A stretch of DNA of 64,000 nt, taken from Flavobacterium yafengii (GTDB taxonomy: Bacteria > Bacteroidota > Bacteroidia > Flavobacteriales > Flavobacteriaceae). Positions 53,597-63,154 of the stretch are shown piece after piece. Each line of letters starts with the position of its first letter. Within the stretch, counting starts at the first letter, position 1. The stretch spans positions 1,178,001 to 1,242,000 of the forward strand of contig NZ_JASCRY010000001.1 in NCBI RefSeq assembly GCF_030010375.1, written 5' to 3'. Below the pieces are notes generated by a model. The model was not told the origin of the DNA and made no database searches. It saw nothing but the letters and a program-made list of their open reading frames with translations. Made by a program: the position numbers and the translations under genes.

Positions 53597-55594
53597 ATGA
53601 AAAAGAAATTATACGGTTTTGTACTCTTATGTTTCACTTCTATAACTCTTTTTGCACAAGATCAAGTTGCAGATACGATTGTTCCAGAAAAATTAAATGA
53701 AGTGATTGTCATTGGAAAAAAAACGCAATTATATCAAAACCAAACCAAACCTCTGGCTACAGTAGAAGAGTATTTGCAGCAGTCCGGAAAAGTTGGAATG
53801 ATAAAAAGGGGAGGTTATGCGTGGGATCCAATCATTAACAGTATGGCTACCGAAAGAACATTGATAACCATTGACGGAATGCGAGTTTTTGGGGCTTGTA
53901 CTGACAAAATGGATCCGATAACTTCTTATGTTGAGGTTTCTAATTTATCGGAAGCCACAATCACATCGGGACAGTTGGGCGGTTGTCATGGGGCAACTAT
54001 TGGCGGAGCTATTGATTTAAAAAGAAATCGTAGCGGATTTATAAATTCCGGTTGGGATATTTCACTGCATTCCGGTTTTGAAAGTAACGGAAATCAAAAA
54101 ATTATTGGATCGGCAGTCAATTACGCAAACAATAGTTTTTATATCGATACTGATTTTATGTATCGCGATGCCGAAAATTACTCGGCAGGAAACAATCAAG
54201 AAGTTTTGTATTCGCAGTTTAGAAAATTCAATATTTCTGCCACTTCTGGTTTTTCTTTTGATGAAAATAAAATGTTGGAAGCTTCATTAATCTACGATAA
54301 AGCAACTGATGTTGGTTATCCGGCACTTCCGATGGATGTTTCTTTGGCGGAAGCTTTAATCACTTCATTGAAATTTGAGTATGTTCCAAAGTCTTCAAAA
54401 ATTGAAAATTGGGAAACCAAAATTTATTACAACACCATCACGCACATAATGGATGATACCAAACGCCCTTCTGTGCCTATTCACATGGATATGCCGGGTT
54501 GGAGCGATACGTACGGATTCTATTCAAAAGCCAAAGGAGTTTTTAAAAGCCATCGTTTCATGGTTGATTTGAATTCGTTTTACAACCGTTCCGTTGCTGA
54601 AATGACGATGTATCCGAGCGATCCAAATGAAAGTTTGATGTTTATGTTTACCTGGCCGGATGTGCGAACACTTTATAATGCGTTGTTTCTGGAAGATAAT
54701 ATCATTTTGAACGGTCAATCCAGTTTGCGGTTTTCAGCAAGTGTTGCGAATCATTTTAATAAAGTTGCCGATAATTTAGGGCTGGAAAGTTTACAGATTT
54801 TTTATCCAAATATGGAAGATAGCAAAAATAGAATTTTAAAAAGCATTTCGTCAAATTATACGTACGATAAAAATGGGTTTCAGTATGGATTTGGACTTGC
54901 TTATGGCGAGCGTGCTCCATCGGTTTCTGAGGGATATGGATTTTATTTATTCAATAGTTTTGACCGATACGATTATATTGGAAACCCGGAATTAAGAAAC
55001 GAAAAATCATCAGAAGCGAATGCTTTTATTGGTTACAAAACAAAAAAAATAAGCACTAAAATCTCGTCTTCTTATTTTCATATCTCGAATTATATTGTTG
55101 GTAAACCGGCTGAGAATTTGATTCCGATGACTATTGGCGCAAGCGGAATAAAAATCTATACAGCACTTGATTATGCTACCATTTTTAATACTGATTTGAA
55201 TATTGAATACCAATTTGACACGAACTTTAAATGGTCAGTACAATTGGTTTACAGTTACGGACAGGATTATAAAAAGGAGAATTTACCTTTTATAAGTCCG
55301 TTGCGGTATTCGTCATCGTTGCTTTATAGACTAAATAAATTCTCCTCTGAAATCATGGTTCAGGGAAATGCTGTTCAAACGCAATACAGTCCTTTTTACG
55401 GTGAAGACAGAACGCCGGATTATGCGATTTTAAACTTCGCATCGAGCTATTCATTTCAGATTGATAAAAGCAAATGGAATGTAAAAGCAGGAGTAGAGAA
55501 TGTTTTAGATGCATATTATTCCACTTTTTCAGATTGGAACAATATTCCTCGTAAAGGAAGAAATTTCTTTTTGAATATTAGTTTTGGGTTTTAA
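53597..55594 (+). CDS. TonB-dependent receptor, OprC/NosA-like copper receptor candidate
   Basis: 665 residues: signal peptide (LLCFTSITLFAQ), plug domain with RTLITIDGMRVFGACTDKMD, then GQLGGCHGATIGGAIDL, and a C-terminal barrel ending FFLNISFGF. The plug carries Cys101-x3-Met105 (CTDKM) and the barrel His283-x-Met285 (THIMD). The OprC copper receptor binds Cu through a CxxxM-HxM motif with the same kind of separation (about 180 residues; here 182). An adjacent HMDM is nearby (296-299). With the neighbouring Met-rich lipoprotein and CNGKC protein this is a strong candidate for copper import. Ends at a perfect palindromic terminator. Confidence 0.85.
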   Translation: MKKKLYGFVLLCFTSITLFAQDQVADTIVPEKLNEVIVIGKKTQLYQNQTKPLATVEEYLQQSGKVGMIKRGGYAWDPIINSMATERTLITIDGMRVFGACTDKMDPITSYVEVSNLSEATITSGQLGGCHGATIGGAIDLKRNRSGFINSGWDISLHSGFESNGNQKIIGSAVNYANNSFYIDTDFMYRDAENYSAGNNQEVLYSQFRKFNISATSGFSFDENKMLEASLIYDKATDVGYPALPMDVSLAEALITSLKFEYVPKSSKIENWETKIYYNTITHIMDDTKRPSVPIHMDMPGWSDTYGFYSKAKGVFKSHRFMVDLNSFYNRSVAEMTMYPSDPNESLMFMFTWPDVRTLYNALFLEDNIILNGQSSLRFSASVANHFNKVADNLGLESLQIFYPNMEDSKNRILKSISSNYTYDKNGFQYGFGLAYGERAPSVSEGYGFYLFNSFDRYDYIGNPELRNEKSSEANAFIGYKTKKISTKISSSYFHISNYIVGKPAENLIPMTIGASGIKIYTALDYATIFNTDLNIEYQFDTNFKWSVQLVYSYGQDYKKENLPFISPLRYSSSLLYRLNKFSSEIMVQGNAVQTQYSPFYGEDRTPDYAILNFASSYSFQIDKSKWNVKAGVENVLDAYYSTFSDWNNIPRKGRNFFLNISFGF

Positions 55595-55620
55595 AAACTA
55601 TCAGATTTATAGTTTGGAAT

Positions 55621-55652
55621 AAAAAAGGAGCTTCAATTGAAGCTCCTTTTTT
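55621..55652. terminator. Bidirectional palindromic terminator
   Basis: AAAAAAGGAGCTTC meets GAAGCTCCTTTTTT around AATT: a perfect palindrome between the convergent receptor (+) and lysS (-) genes. Confidence 0.9.
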
Positions 55653-55675
55653 ATAAATATATTTCTCGAATAAAC

Positions 55676-57385
55676 TTATTCTTTCAATCGGCACGCTTTG
55701 CTGTCACCATTCACGACAACTTCAGTCATTCCTAACGAAGATAAATTCTTCATGGCTTTGTCCCATTTTTTACCGCTCAATTCCGATTTGATTTTCAAAA
55801 GACCAAATTCCATTTGGTTTTCATTTCCTTGTAATAGCGAGATAATTAATTTCTCATCTTCTTCCAATTCAATTTTAACTTGAGTTTTCTCTGGTCGCAT
55901 TTGAGGGAACAATAATACTTCTTGAATAGAAGCATTATTTGTCAAATACATAATCAATCGATCCATTCCAATTCCCATTCCAGATGTTGGAGGCATTCCG
56001 TATTCTAAGGCTCTCAAGAAATCTTCATCAATAGTTCCGGTAGCTTCATCATCTCCTTTTTCAGCTAATCTCATTTGGTCTTCAAAACGTTCTCTTTGGT
56101 CAATTGGGTCGTTCAATTCAGAATAGGCATTTGCAACTTCTTTACCGCAAATCATTAGCTCAAAACGCTCTGTCAATTCTGGATTGTCACGGTGTTGTTT
56201 ACAAAGCGGAGACATTTCTTTTGGATAATCCGTGATGTAAGTAGGCTGAATGTAATTTCCTTCACATTTAGCGCCAAAGATTTCGTCAATCAGTTTTCCT
56301 TTACCCATTGTTTTATCCACGTCAATTCCCATTCCTCTGGCAGCGTCAAATAACTCTGTTTCACTTTTTCCTGAAATATCAAATCCTGTAAAATGTTTGA
56401 TGGAGTCCGTCATTGTAATGCGAGCATAAGGCGCTTTAAAATTGATAGTATGTTCCCCAAAAATCACTTCTGAACTTCCATTTACGGCAATTGCGCAATG
56501 TTCCAAAAGGTCTTCGGCAAATTTCATCATCCAGTTGTAGTCTTTGTAGGCTACATATATTTCCATGGCGGTAAATTCCGGGTTGTGCGTACGGTCCATC
56601 CCTTCATTACGAAAGTTTTTCGAAAACTCATAAACCCCTTCAAAACCACCAACAATTAATCTTTTTAAGTATAATTCGTTTGCAATACGCATATAAAGCG
56701 GAATGTCAAGCGAGTTGTGATGCGTGATAAAAGGACGCGCTGCAGCACCACCGGGAATCGGTTGTAAAACAGGCGTTTCTACCTCTAAATATCCTTTGTC
56801 ATTAAAGAACGAACGCATTGCATTGAACAATTTTGTTCTTTTAATAAATGTTTCTTTCACGTGATCGTTCACCGTTAAATCTACGTAACGACGGCGGTAT
56901 CTTTGTTCTGGATCAGCAAAAGCATCATGCGTTTTTCCATCAGCATCCGTTTTTACAACAGGAAGTGGTTTCAAGGCTTTTGCCAAAACCGTCAATCCAT
57001 AAACATGAACCGAGATTTCACCCACTTGCGTTTTGAAAACCGTTCCACGAACCCCAATAAAATCGCCAATATCCAATAGTTTTTTGAAAACTACATTGTA
57101 CATTGTTTTCTCTTCATCAGTCGAAATATCATCTCTCGAAACATACACTTGAATACGTCCTTCAGCATCTTTCAATTCCGCAAATGACGCCTTTCCCATG
57201 ATACGCTTACCCATCAAACGACCTGCCAAAACAACCTCTTTTCCTTCGTACTTCTCGAAATCAGCTAGGATTTCGCTAGAATATGCGGTTGTGGTAAATT
57301 CGGCTGCAGGATAAGGTTCGATACCTAAATTGCGTAATTCTGTAAGTGCTTCTCTACGTAGAGTTTCTTGTTCGGATAATGCCAT
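55676..57385 (-). CDS. lysS: Lysine-tRNA ligase (class II)
   Basis: Charges tRNA-Lys. 569 residues: N-terminal anticodon-binding OB domain (VVLAGRLMGKRIMGKASFAEL, about 50-150), catalytic core with RYRRRYVDLTVN, FLEVETPVLQPIPGGAAARP, ELYLKRLIVGGFEGVYEFSK, FRNEGMDRTHNPEFT and the C-terminal GMGIGMDRLIMYLT. A further ~75 residues follow the usual end (LFPQMRPE), a helical extension common in this group. A clear promoter lies upstream on the minus strand. Confidence 0.98.
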   Translation of the reverse strand: MALSEQETLRREALTELRNLGIEPYPAAEFTTTAYSSEILADFEKYEGKEVVLAGRLMGKRIMGKASFAELKDAEGRIQVYVSRDDISTDEEKTMYNVVFKKLLDIGDFIGVRGTVFKTQVGEISVHVYGLTVLAKALKPLPVVKTDADGKTHDAFADPEQRYRRRYVDLTVNDHVKETFIKRTKLFNAMRSFFNDKGYLEVETPVLQPIPGGAAARPFITHHNSLDIPLYMRIANELYLKRLIVGGFEGVYEFSKNFRNEGMDRTHNPEFTAMEIYVAYKDYNWMMKFAEDLLEHCAIAVNGSSEVIFGEHTINFKAPYARITMTDSIKHFTGFDISGKSETELFDAARGMGIDVDKTMGKGKLIDEIFGAKCEGNYIQPTYITDYPKEMSPLCKQHRDNPELTERFELMICGKEVANAYSELNDPIDQRERFEDQMRLAEKGDDEATGTIDEDFLRALEYGMPPTSGMGIGMDRLIMYLTNNASIQEVLLFPQMRPEKTQVKIELEEDEKLIISLLQGNENQMEFGLLKIKSELSGKKWDKAMKNLSSLGMTEVVVNGDSKACRLKE

Positions 57386-57406
57386 TATATTCTGATTTTA
57401 AGAGCG

Positions 57407-57438
57407 CAAAGATACTATATAAGTTCTAAAGTTGCAAA
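57407..57438 (-). promoter_or_regulatory. Promoter of lysS
   Basis: Minus strand: TTTG (57435-57438), 20-nt spacer, TATCTTTG (57407-57414). This is a full match to the Bacteroidota TTTG-N19/20-TAnnTTTG promoter, 21 bp before the lysS start codon. Confidence 0.75.
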
Positions 57439-57502
57439 GACAGCAATACATAAAGGATTTTAGTTTTTTGGAGCAGATAATTTTGTTTTTTCAAGACAAC
57501 TT

Positions 57503-57577
57503 GTCCCGCTATTTGTTCTATCTTTTTTTCTTGTTGAACAAAAAACAAGAAAAAAAGGATGCCACTGCTATCGGGGC
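57503..57577. repeat. Dispersed palindromic intergenic repeat, copy C (short form)
   Basis: 75 bp. It begins GTCCCGCTATTTGTTC, has a 14-bp perfect stem CTTTTTTTCTTGTT (57522-57535) / AACAAGAAAAAAAG (57544-57557), and ends CACTGCTATCGGGGC. It shares both ends with copies A and B but lacks their GCAGGAGC...GCTCTGC apical module. Confidence 0.65.
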
Positions 57578-57666
57578 TATTTAACTACTTTTTCTTTTTC
57601 AAAACAGCATGAAAAATAGTACGAATCATGTATATTTGGAAACCAATAAATACTCTGAATTACCAA

Positions 57667-58392
57667 ATGAAAAAATGCGCCCTTCTGCTTTTAGTACTAT
57701 TTTTAACAAGTTGTCAAGTCACTGAAATCATTCATTTAAACCAAGACGGAACCGGAAAAATTGAAATAAATGAGTTGCGAGACGAGCACAGTTTTATGCA
57801 ATTGATGGGTGAAAACTACTCTAAAGAAGAAGTTTTTAGAGATACAACATATGTTTTTCAGGATTTGATAACGAAACATTCCGAGACGTTTGCCAGATTA
57901 CCAGCATTTGAAAAAGCCATTTTTCAAAAATTTGCTACGGTAAAAGTACATATCAAGAAAAGTTCATTCGAGAAAGAATTTCGCACAACAATCAGTCAAA
58001 ACTTTACTAAAATAGCCGAAGTTGCGGATTTGTATAAAACTGAGGAATATGCGGACGATATAGAAAATAATTATGCATTGGTTGCCGAAGAACATTATTA
58101 TAGTGTGAATTATACTTTTGACGGAAGTGTTTTCAAGAGAATAGTGAAAATTACTGATCCGATAGAATTAAAGAAACAGCAGGATAAGATTGAAGGATAT
58201 AAAACGCAAGTTTCTAAATTCAAAATCACACAGCCTTATGTTCTAAAATATCATTTCCCAAGGAAAATAAAGTCCGTATCAAATTCGAATGTAAAAATTA
58301 GCGAAGACAGAAAATCATTGGAATTACAATTTCTAATAGCAGATTGTTTGGTCAATCCGGAGAGCACTAATCTGGAAGTTGTTTTAGAGTAA
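57667..58392 (+). CDS. Hypothetical lipoprotein
   Basis: 241 residues from the ATG at 57667, giving a clean lipoprotein signal (CALLLLVLFLTSC). The frame is open to 57628, but that start would bury the signal peptide. The mature part begins QVTEIIHLNQDGTGKIEINEL, a beta-rich opening seen in other Bacteroidota lipoproteins, and is otherwise Lys/Glu/Phe-rich without a recognised domain. Likely inner- or outer-membrane anchored. Function unknown; lipB follows 82 bp later with its own promoter elements. Confidence 0.78.
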   Translation: MKKCALLLLVLFLTSCQVTEIIHLNQDGTGKIEINELRDEHSFMQLMGENYSKEEVFRDTTYVFQDLITKHSETFARLPAFEKAIFQKFATVKVHIKKSSFEKEFRTTISQNFTKIAEVADLYKTEEYADDIENNYALVAEEHYYSVNYTFDGSVFKRIVKITDPIELKKQQDKIEGYKTQVSKFKITQPYVLKYHFPRKIKSVSNSNVKISEDRKSLELQFLIADCLVNPESTNLEVVLE

Positions 58393-58437
58393 TTCATTGG
58401 AAGCTTTTCTTGTCTGTAACTTCTCTTAAAAACTTTG

Positions 58438-58445
58438 TACCTTTG
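58438..58445 (+). promoter_or_regulatory. -7 promoter element of lipB
   Basis: TACCTTTG (TAnnTTTG), 29 bp before the lipB ATG, with TTG at 58410 near the -33 position. A second, looser element (TAACCTTTG, 58453-58461) lies even closer to the start. Confidence 0.6.
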
Positions 58446-58474
58446 CCGCTCTTAACCTTTGCACCTTTCAAGAA

Positions 58475-59194
58475 ATGAACAAAACCATCCAGCTTCAAGA
58501 TTTAGGAACTAAAGATTACAAAGAAACTTGGGAATACCAAGAAGAATTGTTTAAAGGAATTGTTGACTTGAAAATTCGAAATCGTAGAGAAGAACTCGAC
58601 TTAGAGACTCCAAATTACTTTCTTTTTGTGGAACATCCACATGTTTATACTTTAGGAAAAAGTGGGGACTTGAGTAATTTACTGTTATCTGAAAAACAAT
58701 TGGAAGCCAAAGGAGCAACTTTCTACAAAATCAATCGTGGTGGCGATATTACCTATCACGGACCGGGACAAATTGTGGGTTATCCAATTATAGACTTAGA
58801 AAATTTCTTTACTGATATTCATAAATACTTGCGTTTTCTGGAAGAGGCCATTATTCTTACTCTTCAGGAATATGGAATTGCTTGCGGCAGAAGCGAAGGT
58901 GAAACCGGAGTTTGGTTAGGTACAGGAACTCCTTTTGCAAGAAAAATTTGTGCTATGGGCGTTCGTGCTTCCCGTTGGGTAACCATGCATGGATTTGCTT
59001 TAAACGTAAATGCTGATTTGGGTTATTTCGATAATATTATTCCGTGTGGAATTCGCGGTAAAGCGGTAACGTCATTAAACGTCGAACTTGGCGTAGAAAA
59101 AGTTAATGAAGAAGAAGTGAAAGAAAAGATATTAAAGCATTTCTTTATTCTTTTTGAAGCGACTTTTGAGAAATCTGCAATCAAAAATCATTAA
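58475..59194 (+). CDS. lipB: Lipoyl(octanoyl) transferase
   Basis: Transfers octanoate from ACP to lipoyl domains, the first step of protein lipoylation. 239 residues. Conserved VEHPHVYTLGKSGD, the RGGDITYHGPGQIVGYPI motif, KICAMGVRASRWVTMHGFAL with the catalytic Lys, and IIPCGIRGKAVTSL with the catalytic Cys. No lipA in the window. Stop lies 7 bp from the convergent rnhB stop. Confidence 0.97.
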   Translation: MNKTIQLQDLGTKDYKETWEYQEELFKGIVDLKIRNRREELDLETPNYFLFVEHPHVYTLGKSGDLSNLLLSEKQLEAKGATFYKINRGGDITYHGPGQIVGYPIIDLENFFTDIHKYLRFLEEAIILTLQEYGIACGRSEGETGVWLGTGTPFARKICAMGVRASRWVTMHGFALNVNADLGYFDNIIPCGIRGKAVTSLNVELGVEKVNEEEVKEKILKHFFILFEATFEKSAIKNH

Positions 59195-59201
59195 TCTACA
59201 A

Positions 59202-59861
59202 TCAAAAATCAAAAGTATACTGTTCCGGCAATAAGCGAAATGTCATTCGATGGTATTTTGTAACCCCGTAGATCCGAATTGCTTCTCGGTGTTCTTTGGT
59301 AGGATATCCTTTGTTTTGTTTCCAATTGTACATTGGGAATTCCTCATGAATCCGATTCATATATTCATCCCGATACGTTTTAGCTAGTACGGAAGCGGCT
59401 GCAATACTCATATATTTTGAATCTCCTTTTATGATACTGGCATTCGGAATCGAATTTAGGATTTCAATTTCAGCATCGGTAAAAATCTTTCCCCCTCGAT
59501 TTTTAATTCCCCCTTTAGGAATTAAAGGACTATTTCCGTCTACAATAATTGATACAGGTCTTGGATCCAGTTTGAGGATACTTTCCTGCATTGCTTTTAT
59601 AGATGCATTCAGAATGTTTATTTCATCAATTATCAAAGGCTCTAAATGCGTTACGGCAAATGAAATGGAATGTTGTTCTATTATAGGTCTTAGTTTTTCT
59701 CTCGCTTTTTCAGATAACTGCTTGCTGTCATTCAGTATATCATTTTGAAAATTAGATGGTAATATTACAGCGGCGGCAGTAACGGGTCCAGCGAGGCAAC
59801 CTCGACCAGCTTCGTCAGTTCCAGTTTCTAAATTTGGTGTTAAAAAAAAAGGGCTTAACAT
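59202..59861 (-). CDS. rnhB: Ribonuclease HII
   Basis: Removes RNA from RNA-DNA hybrids, including single ribonucleotides. 219 residues from the ATG at 59861 ([21 protein letters not shown]). The upstream ATG at 59897 adds twelve residues overlapping a possible promoter (TATATTTTTG on the minus strand) and is less likely. Catalytic acidic residues are in [14 protein letters not shown] and the second motif [19 protein letters not shown] supplies the later conserved region. Confidence 0.95.
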   Translation of the reverse strand: MLSPFFLTPNLETGTDEAGRGCLAGPVTAAAVILPSNFQNDILNDSKQLSEKAREKLRPIIEQHSISFAVTHLEPLIIDEINILNASIKAMQESILKLDPRPVSIIVDGNSPLIPKGGIKNRGGKIFTDAEIEILNSIPNASIIKGDSKYMSIAAASVLAKTYRDEYMNRIHEEFPMYNWKQNKGYPTKEHREAIRIYGVTKYHRMTFRLLPEQYTFDF

Positions 59862-60061
59862 TAAAAGTGATTTTGGCAAAAATATAGTTTTAAACATAAC
59901 TATTCGTATAAAATTTTAGGTATAGATATAATTTTGATATTATATGTTCTTTTTGGTTTAAAATTTTAACAAAAATAAAATGTGTTAATTCTTGTGAATA
60001 GTTGTTTCTTTAAGAAATTATTATGATTTTTGTGAAATAACTAATTCAAAATAAATTTAAT

Positions 60062-63000
60062 ATGAGATCAAAATTCAAATGGATTTTTTCGTTGCTATTG
60101 GCATTGTCAATGCAATTTGCATTTGCACAAGAAAAGACGTTACTGGCGTGGTTACAGATGCTATGGGGCCTATTCCGGGAGCAAATGTTATTGTTAAGGG
60201 TACAAATAGAAGTACACAAACTGATTTTGATGGAAAGTATTCCATTAAAACTAGTGCAGGAGACGTTTTAGTATTTTCTTTTGTTGGTATGAAAGAGATT
60301 ACAGCAAATGTTGGTGCTTCTTCTGTAGTTAGTATAAAAATGGAACAAGAAGATAATACACTGGAGGAAGTAGTAGTTGTAGGTTATGGAACTCAAAAGA
60401 AAAAGAATCTTACCGGTTCGATTTCACAAATTAAAGGAGAGACTATAGCAAACTTAGCTACACCTAGTTTTGAATCTCAATTAGCTGGTAGAGCAGCGGG
60501 TGTTCAAGTTACATCTAATTCAGGTGTTTTAGGACAAGCTCCTAGAATTAGAATTAGAGGAATTGGTTCAATCTCTTCTGGAAGCTATCCTTTAGTTGTT
60601 GTTGATGGTGTGCCAATTTTTACAGGAGATGTAGGAGGGTATGCTAATACTAATGCTTTAGGAGACATTAATCCAGCAGATATTGAGTCAACAGAAATTT
60701 TAAAAGATGGTTCTGCAACCGCTATTTATGGTTCTAGAGCATCAAATGGTGTAATATTAATTACAACTAAAAAAGGAAAAGGTGGTAAATTTAGAGTAAA
60801 CTATAATACTTACACTGGAGTTGCTTCGCCAATTGATTTCTTAGATTTGTTAGGAACTACAGATTTTATTACAATCCAGAACGAAAAAAGATCAAACAGA
60901 GCCGCTTCACCATGGGCAGCAGGAACAGCTTTTAATACTGATTGGCAAAAAGCGGTACTTCGTTCTAATGCTTTCCAAACAGATCATAATTTATCATTAT
61001 CTGGTTCAACTGACAAAACAAATTATTATTTTTCTGTTGGATACAATGAGCAAGAAGGTATTGCAAAAGCAAATAACCAAACTAGATATAACGTAAGAGC
61101 TAACGTAGACCAAAAAGTTAAAAGTTGGTTGAATATTGGTGTTAATATGGCTTTGTCTAGAACGCAAAATAATGGTTTAAACACTGGAGCAAACTCGTTG
61201 TCAGGTTTGATGTTTAATGCAATGCGTCAATTACCAAATACTGCTATATATGATGCTGCTAATCCAACGGGTTATAATATCGCCGGAGCAAGCGTAGGTC
61301 AAGGAGAAAACTTATCAGTAATTGGTAATAATTTGCCAAACATTGTTTATGTTTTAGACAATAATATTTATAGATCAAAAGTGGATAGATCTTTAGTGAG
61401 TCTGTTTGCTGATTTTAAAATCTTGCCTAGTTTAAGTTTTAAAACTCAAGGAAGTGTAGATGCTATTGGAACTGAAGGTTTTCAGTATTTAAACCCAATT
61501 AATGGTGATGGTGCTGGAGTTGCAGGATTAGTTAGAAATAACTTTACAAACTTGACACGTTGGAATGTTCAAAATATTTTGTCTTATAATAAGACTTTTG
61601 GAGGTGCTCATACTATTGGAGCTACTGCAATCTATGAAGCACAGAAACAAAAAGTAAATTCTTTCTTCGGAGGTGGTAATGGTTTATCTGATACTTTCTT
61701 TAATCAAGGTTTAATTTCTGGTTCCTATGCTACTCAAGTTTCTGGTGGAGGAATATCTGAAAACGGAATCATTTCTTACGCTGGTAGATTAACCTATAAC
61801 TATAAAGAAAAATATTTCCTTCAAGGATCTCTTCGTAAAGATGGTCTTTCGTCATTGCCTTCTGCTAACAAATGGGGGACTTTCCCAGGAGTTTCTGCAG
61901 GTTGGAGCGTGAACAAAGAATCTTTTATGACACCTTTAGAAAATGTTATTTCTGAATTTAAATTAAGAGCTTCTTATGCTGAAGTTGGAAATACTGATAT
62001 TGGAAACTACCCTTATTTAGGTTTGTATAACAATGCAAAATATGCCGAGAATAATGCAATAGCATATTCTCAGGCCAGTAATTTTGATTTGAGATGGGAG
62101 ACTTCAGAAAAAATTGATTATGGTGTGGATTTAGCTTTTTTAAATAATCGTTTAAAATTTACCTATGATTATTTTATCAATAATCAAGATGGGTTAATTT
62201 TAGCGGTGCCTCAGCCTTTGTCTTTGGGTGTTCCAAATAATTCAATCTCTAAGAATATTGGAGCTTTAAGGAACTCAGGGCACGAATTATCCATTGAGGC
62301 TTCTCCTTTTAGAAGTGAAAATTTTGAATGGACCTTAACTGCTAATTTATCTTTAGTAAAAAGTAAAGTGAATACTTTAGTGAATGGTCAGGATATTAAT
62401 TATGTTGATGCAGATAATTTTAATACTGGAAACAATATATTAAGAGAAGGTGAGTCGCCTTATGCTTTGTATGGTTTTAAATATTGGGGAGTAAATCCGG
62501 CTAATGGTAACCCAGTTTATTATAAAGCTGATGGTTCGTTAGTTCAAGGAAATATCGATACTCAGGCATATAGAGTTTTTGATCCAAGCAATCCTTCGGA
62601 TATTTCGGTAGCTTCTTCTTTAAGTACATCTGATAAAAGTATTTTAGGAAGTATACTTCCTACTTATTTTGGAGCGTTCAATTCTAACATGAGATATAAA
62701 GACTTTGATTTAGGTTTCATGTTCCGTTTTAGTGGAGGTAATAAAATTCACAATTCAACTAGACGTGATGCGTTAACTATGAATTTCAATAACAATGGTA
62801 CTGAGATATTAGGAAGATGGCAAAGTGCTTCTAATCCTGGTGATGGATGGACTCCAAGATTGAGAGATGATAGAGAAACTTTTATCAATTTAAATCAAGC
62901 GTCTACTCGTTTTGTTGAAGATGGTGATTATATCAAATTGGATAATGTAACTTTAGGTTACAATTTGCCAAAACCAGTTTTAGAAAAAATTGGAGTTGAT

Positions 63001-63147
63001 AAATTTAGACTTTTTGTGCAAGGTCAAAACTTATTAATTATTACAGACTATAAAGGTTTAGATCCAGAGATGGAAATTACAGGAATTGATTTAAATGGTA
63101 CTCCAAGATCTCGAGTATTCACTATTGGTCTTAATGTAGGTTTCTAA
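60062..63147 (+). CDS. SusC/RagA-type TonB-linked receptor with an apparent frameshift after the signal peptide
   Basis: The signal peptide MRSKFKWIFSLLLALSMQFA-FAQEK is in frame from 60062, but the mature protein (VTGVVTDAMGPIPGANVIVK onward) is in another frame through to 63147. One base is missing within about 60131-60140; adding one restores AQEK-(T/D)VTGVV, the family consensus. The mature part is a standard SusC of about 1,000 residues: carboxypeptidase-regulatory-like domain, plug with TLEEVVVVGYGTQKKKNLTG and STEILKDGSATAIYGSRASN, and a barrel ending RVFTIGLNVGF. The SusD gene follows 7 bp on. A sequencing error, true mutation or frameshifting are all possible. The frame from ATG 60079 alone lacks a signal peptide. 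Confidence 0.88.
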
Positions 63148-63154
63148 TTTAAAA

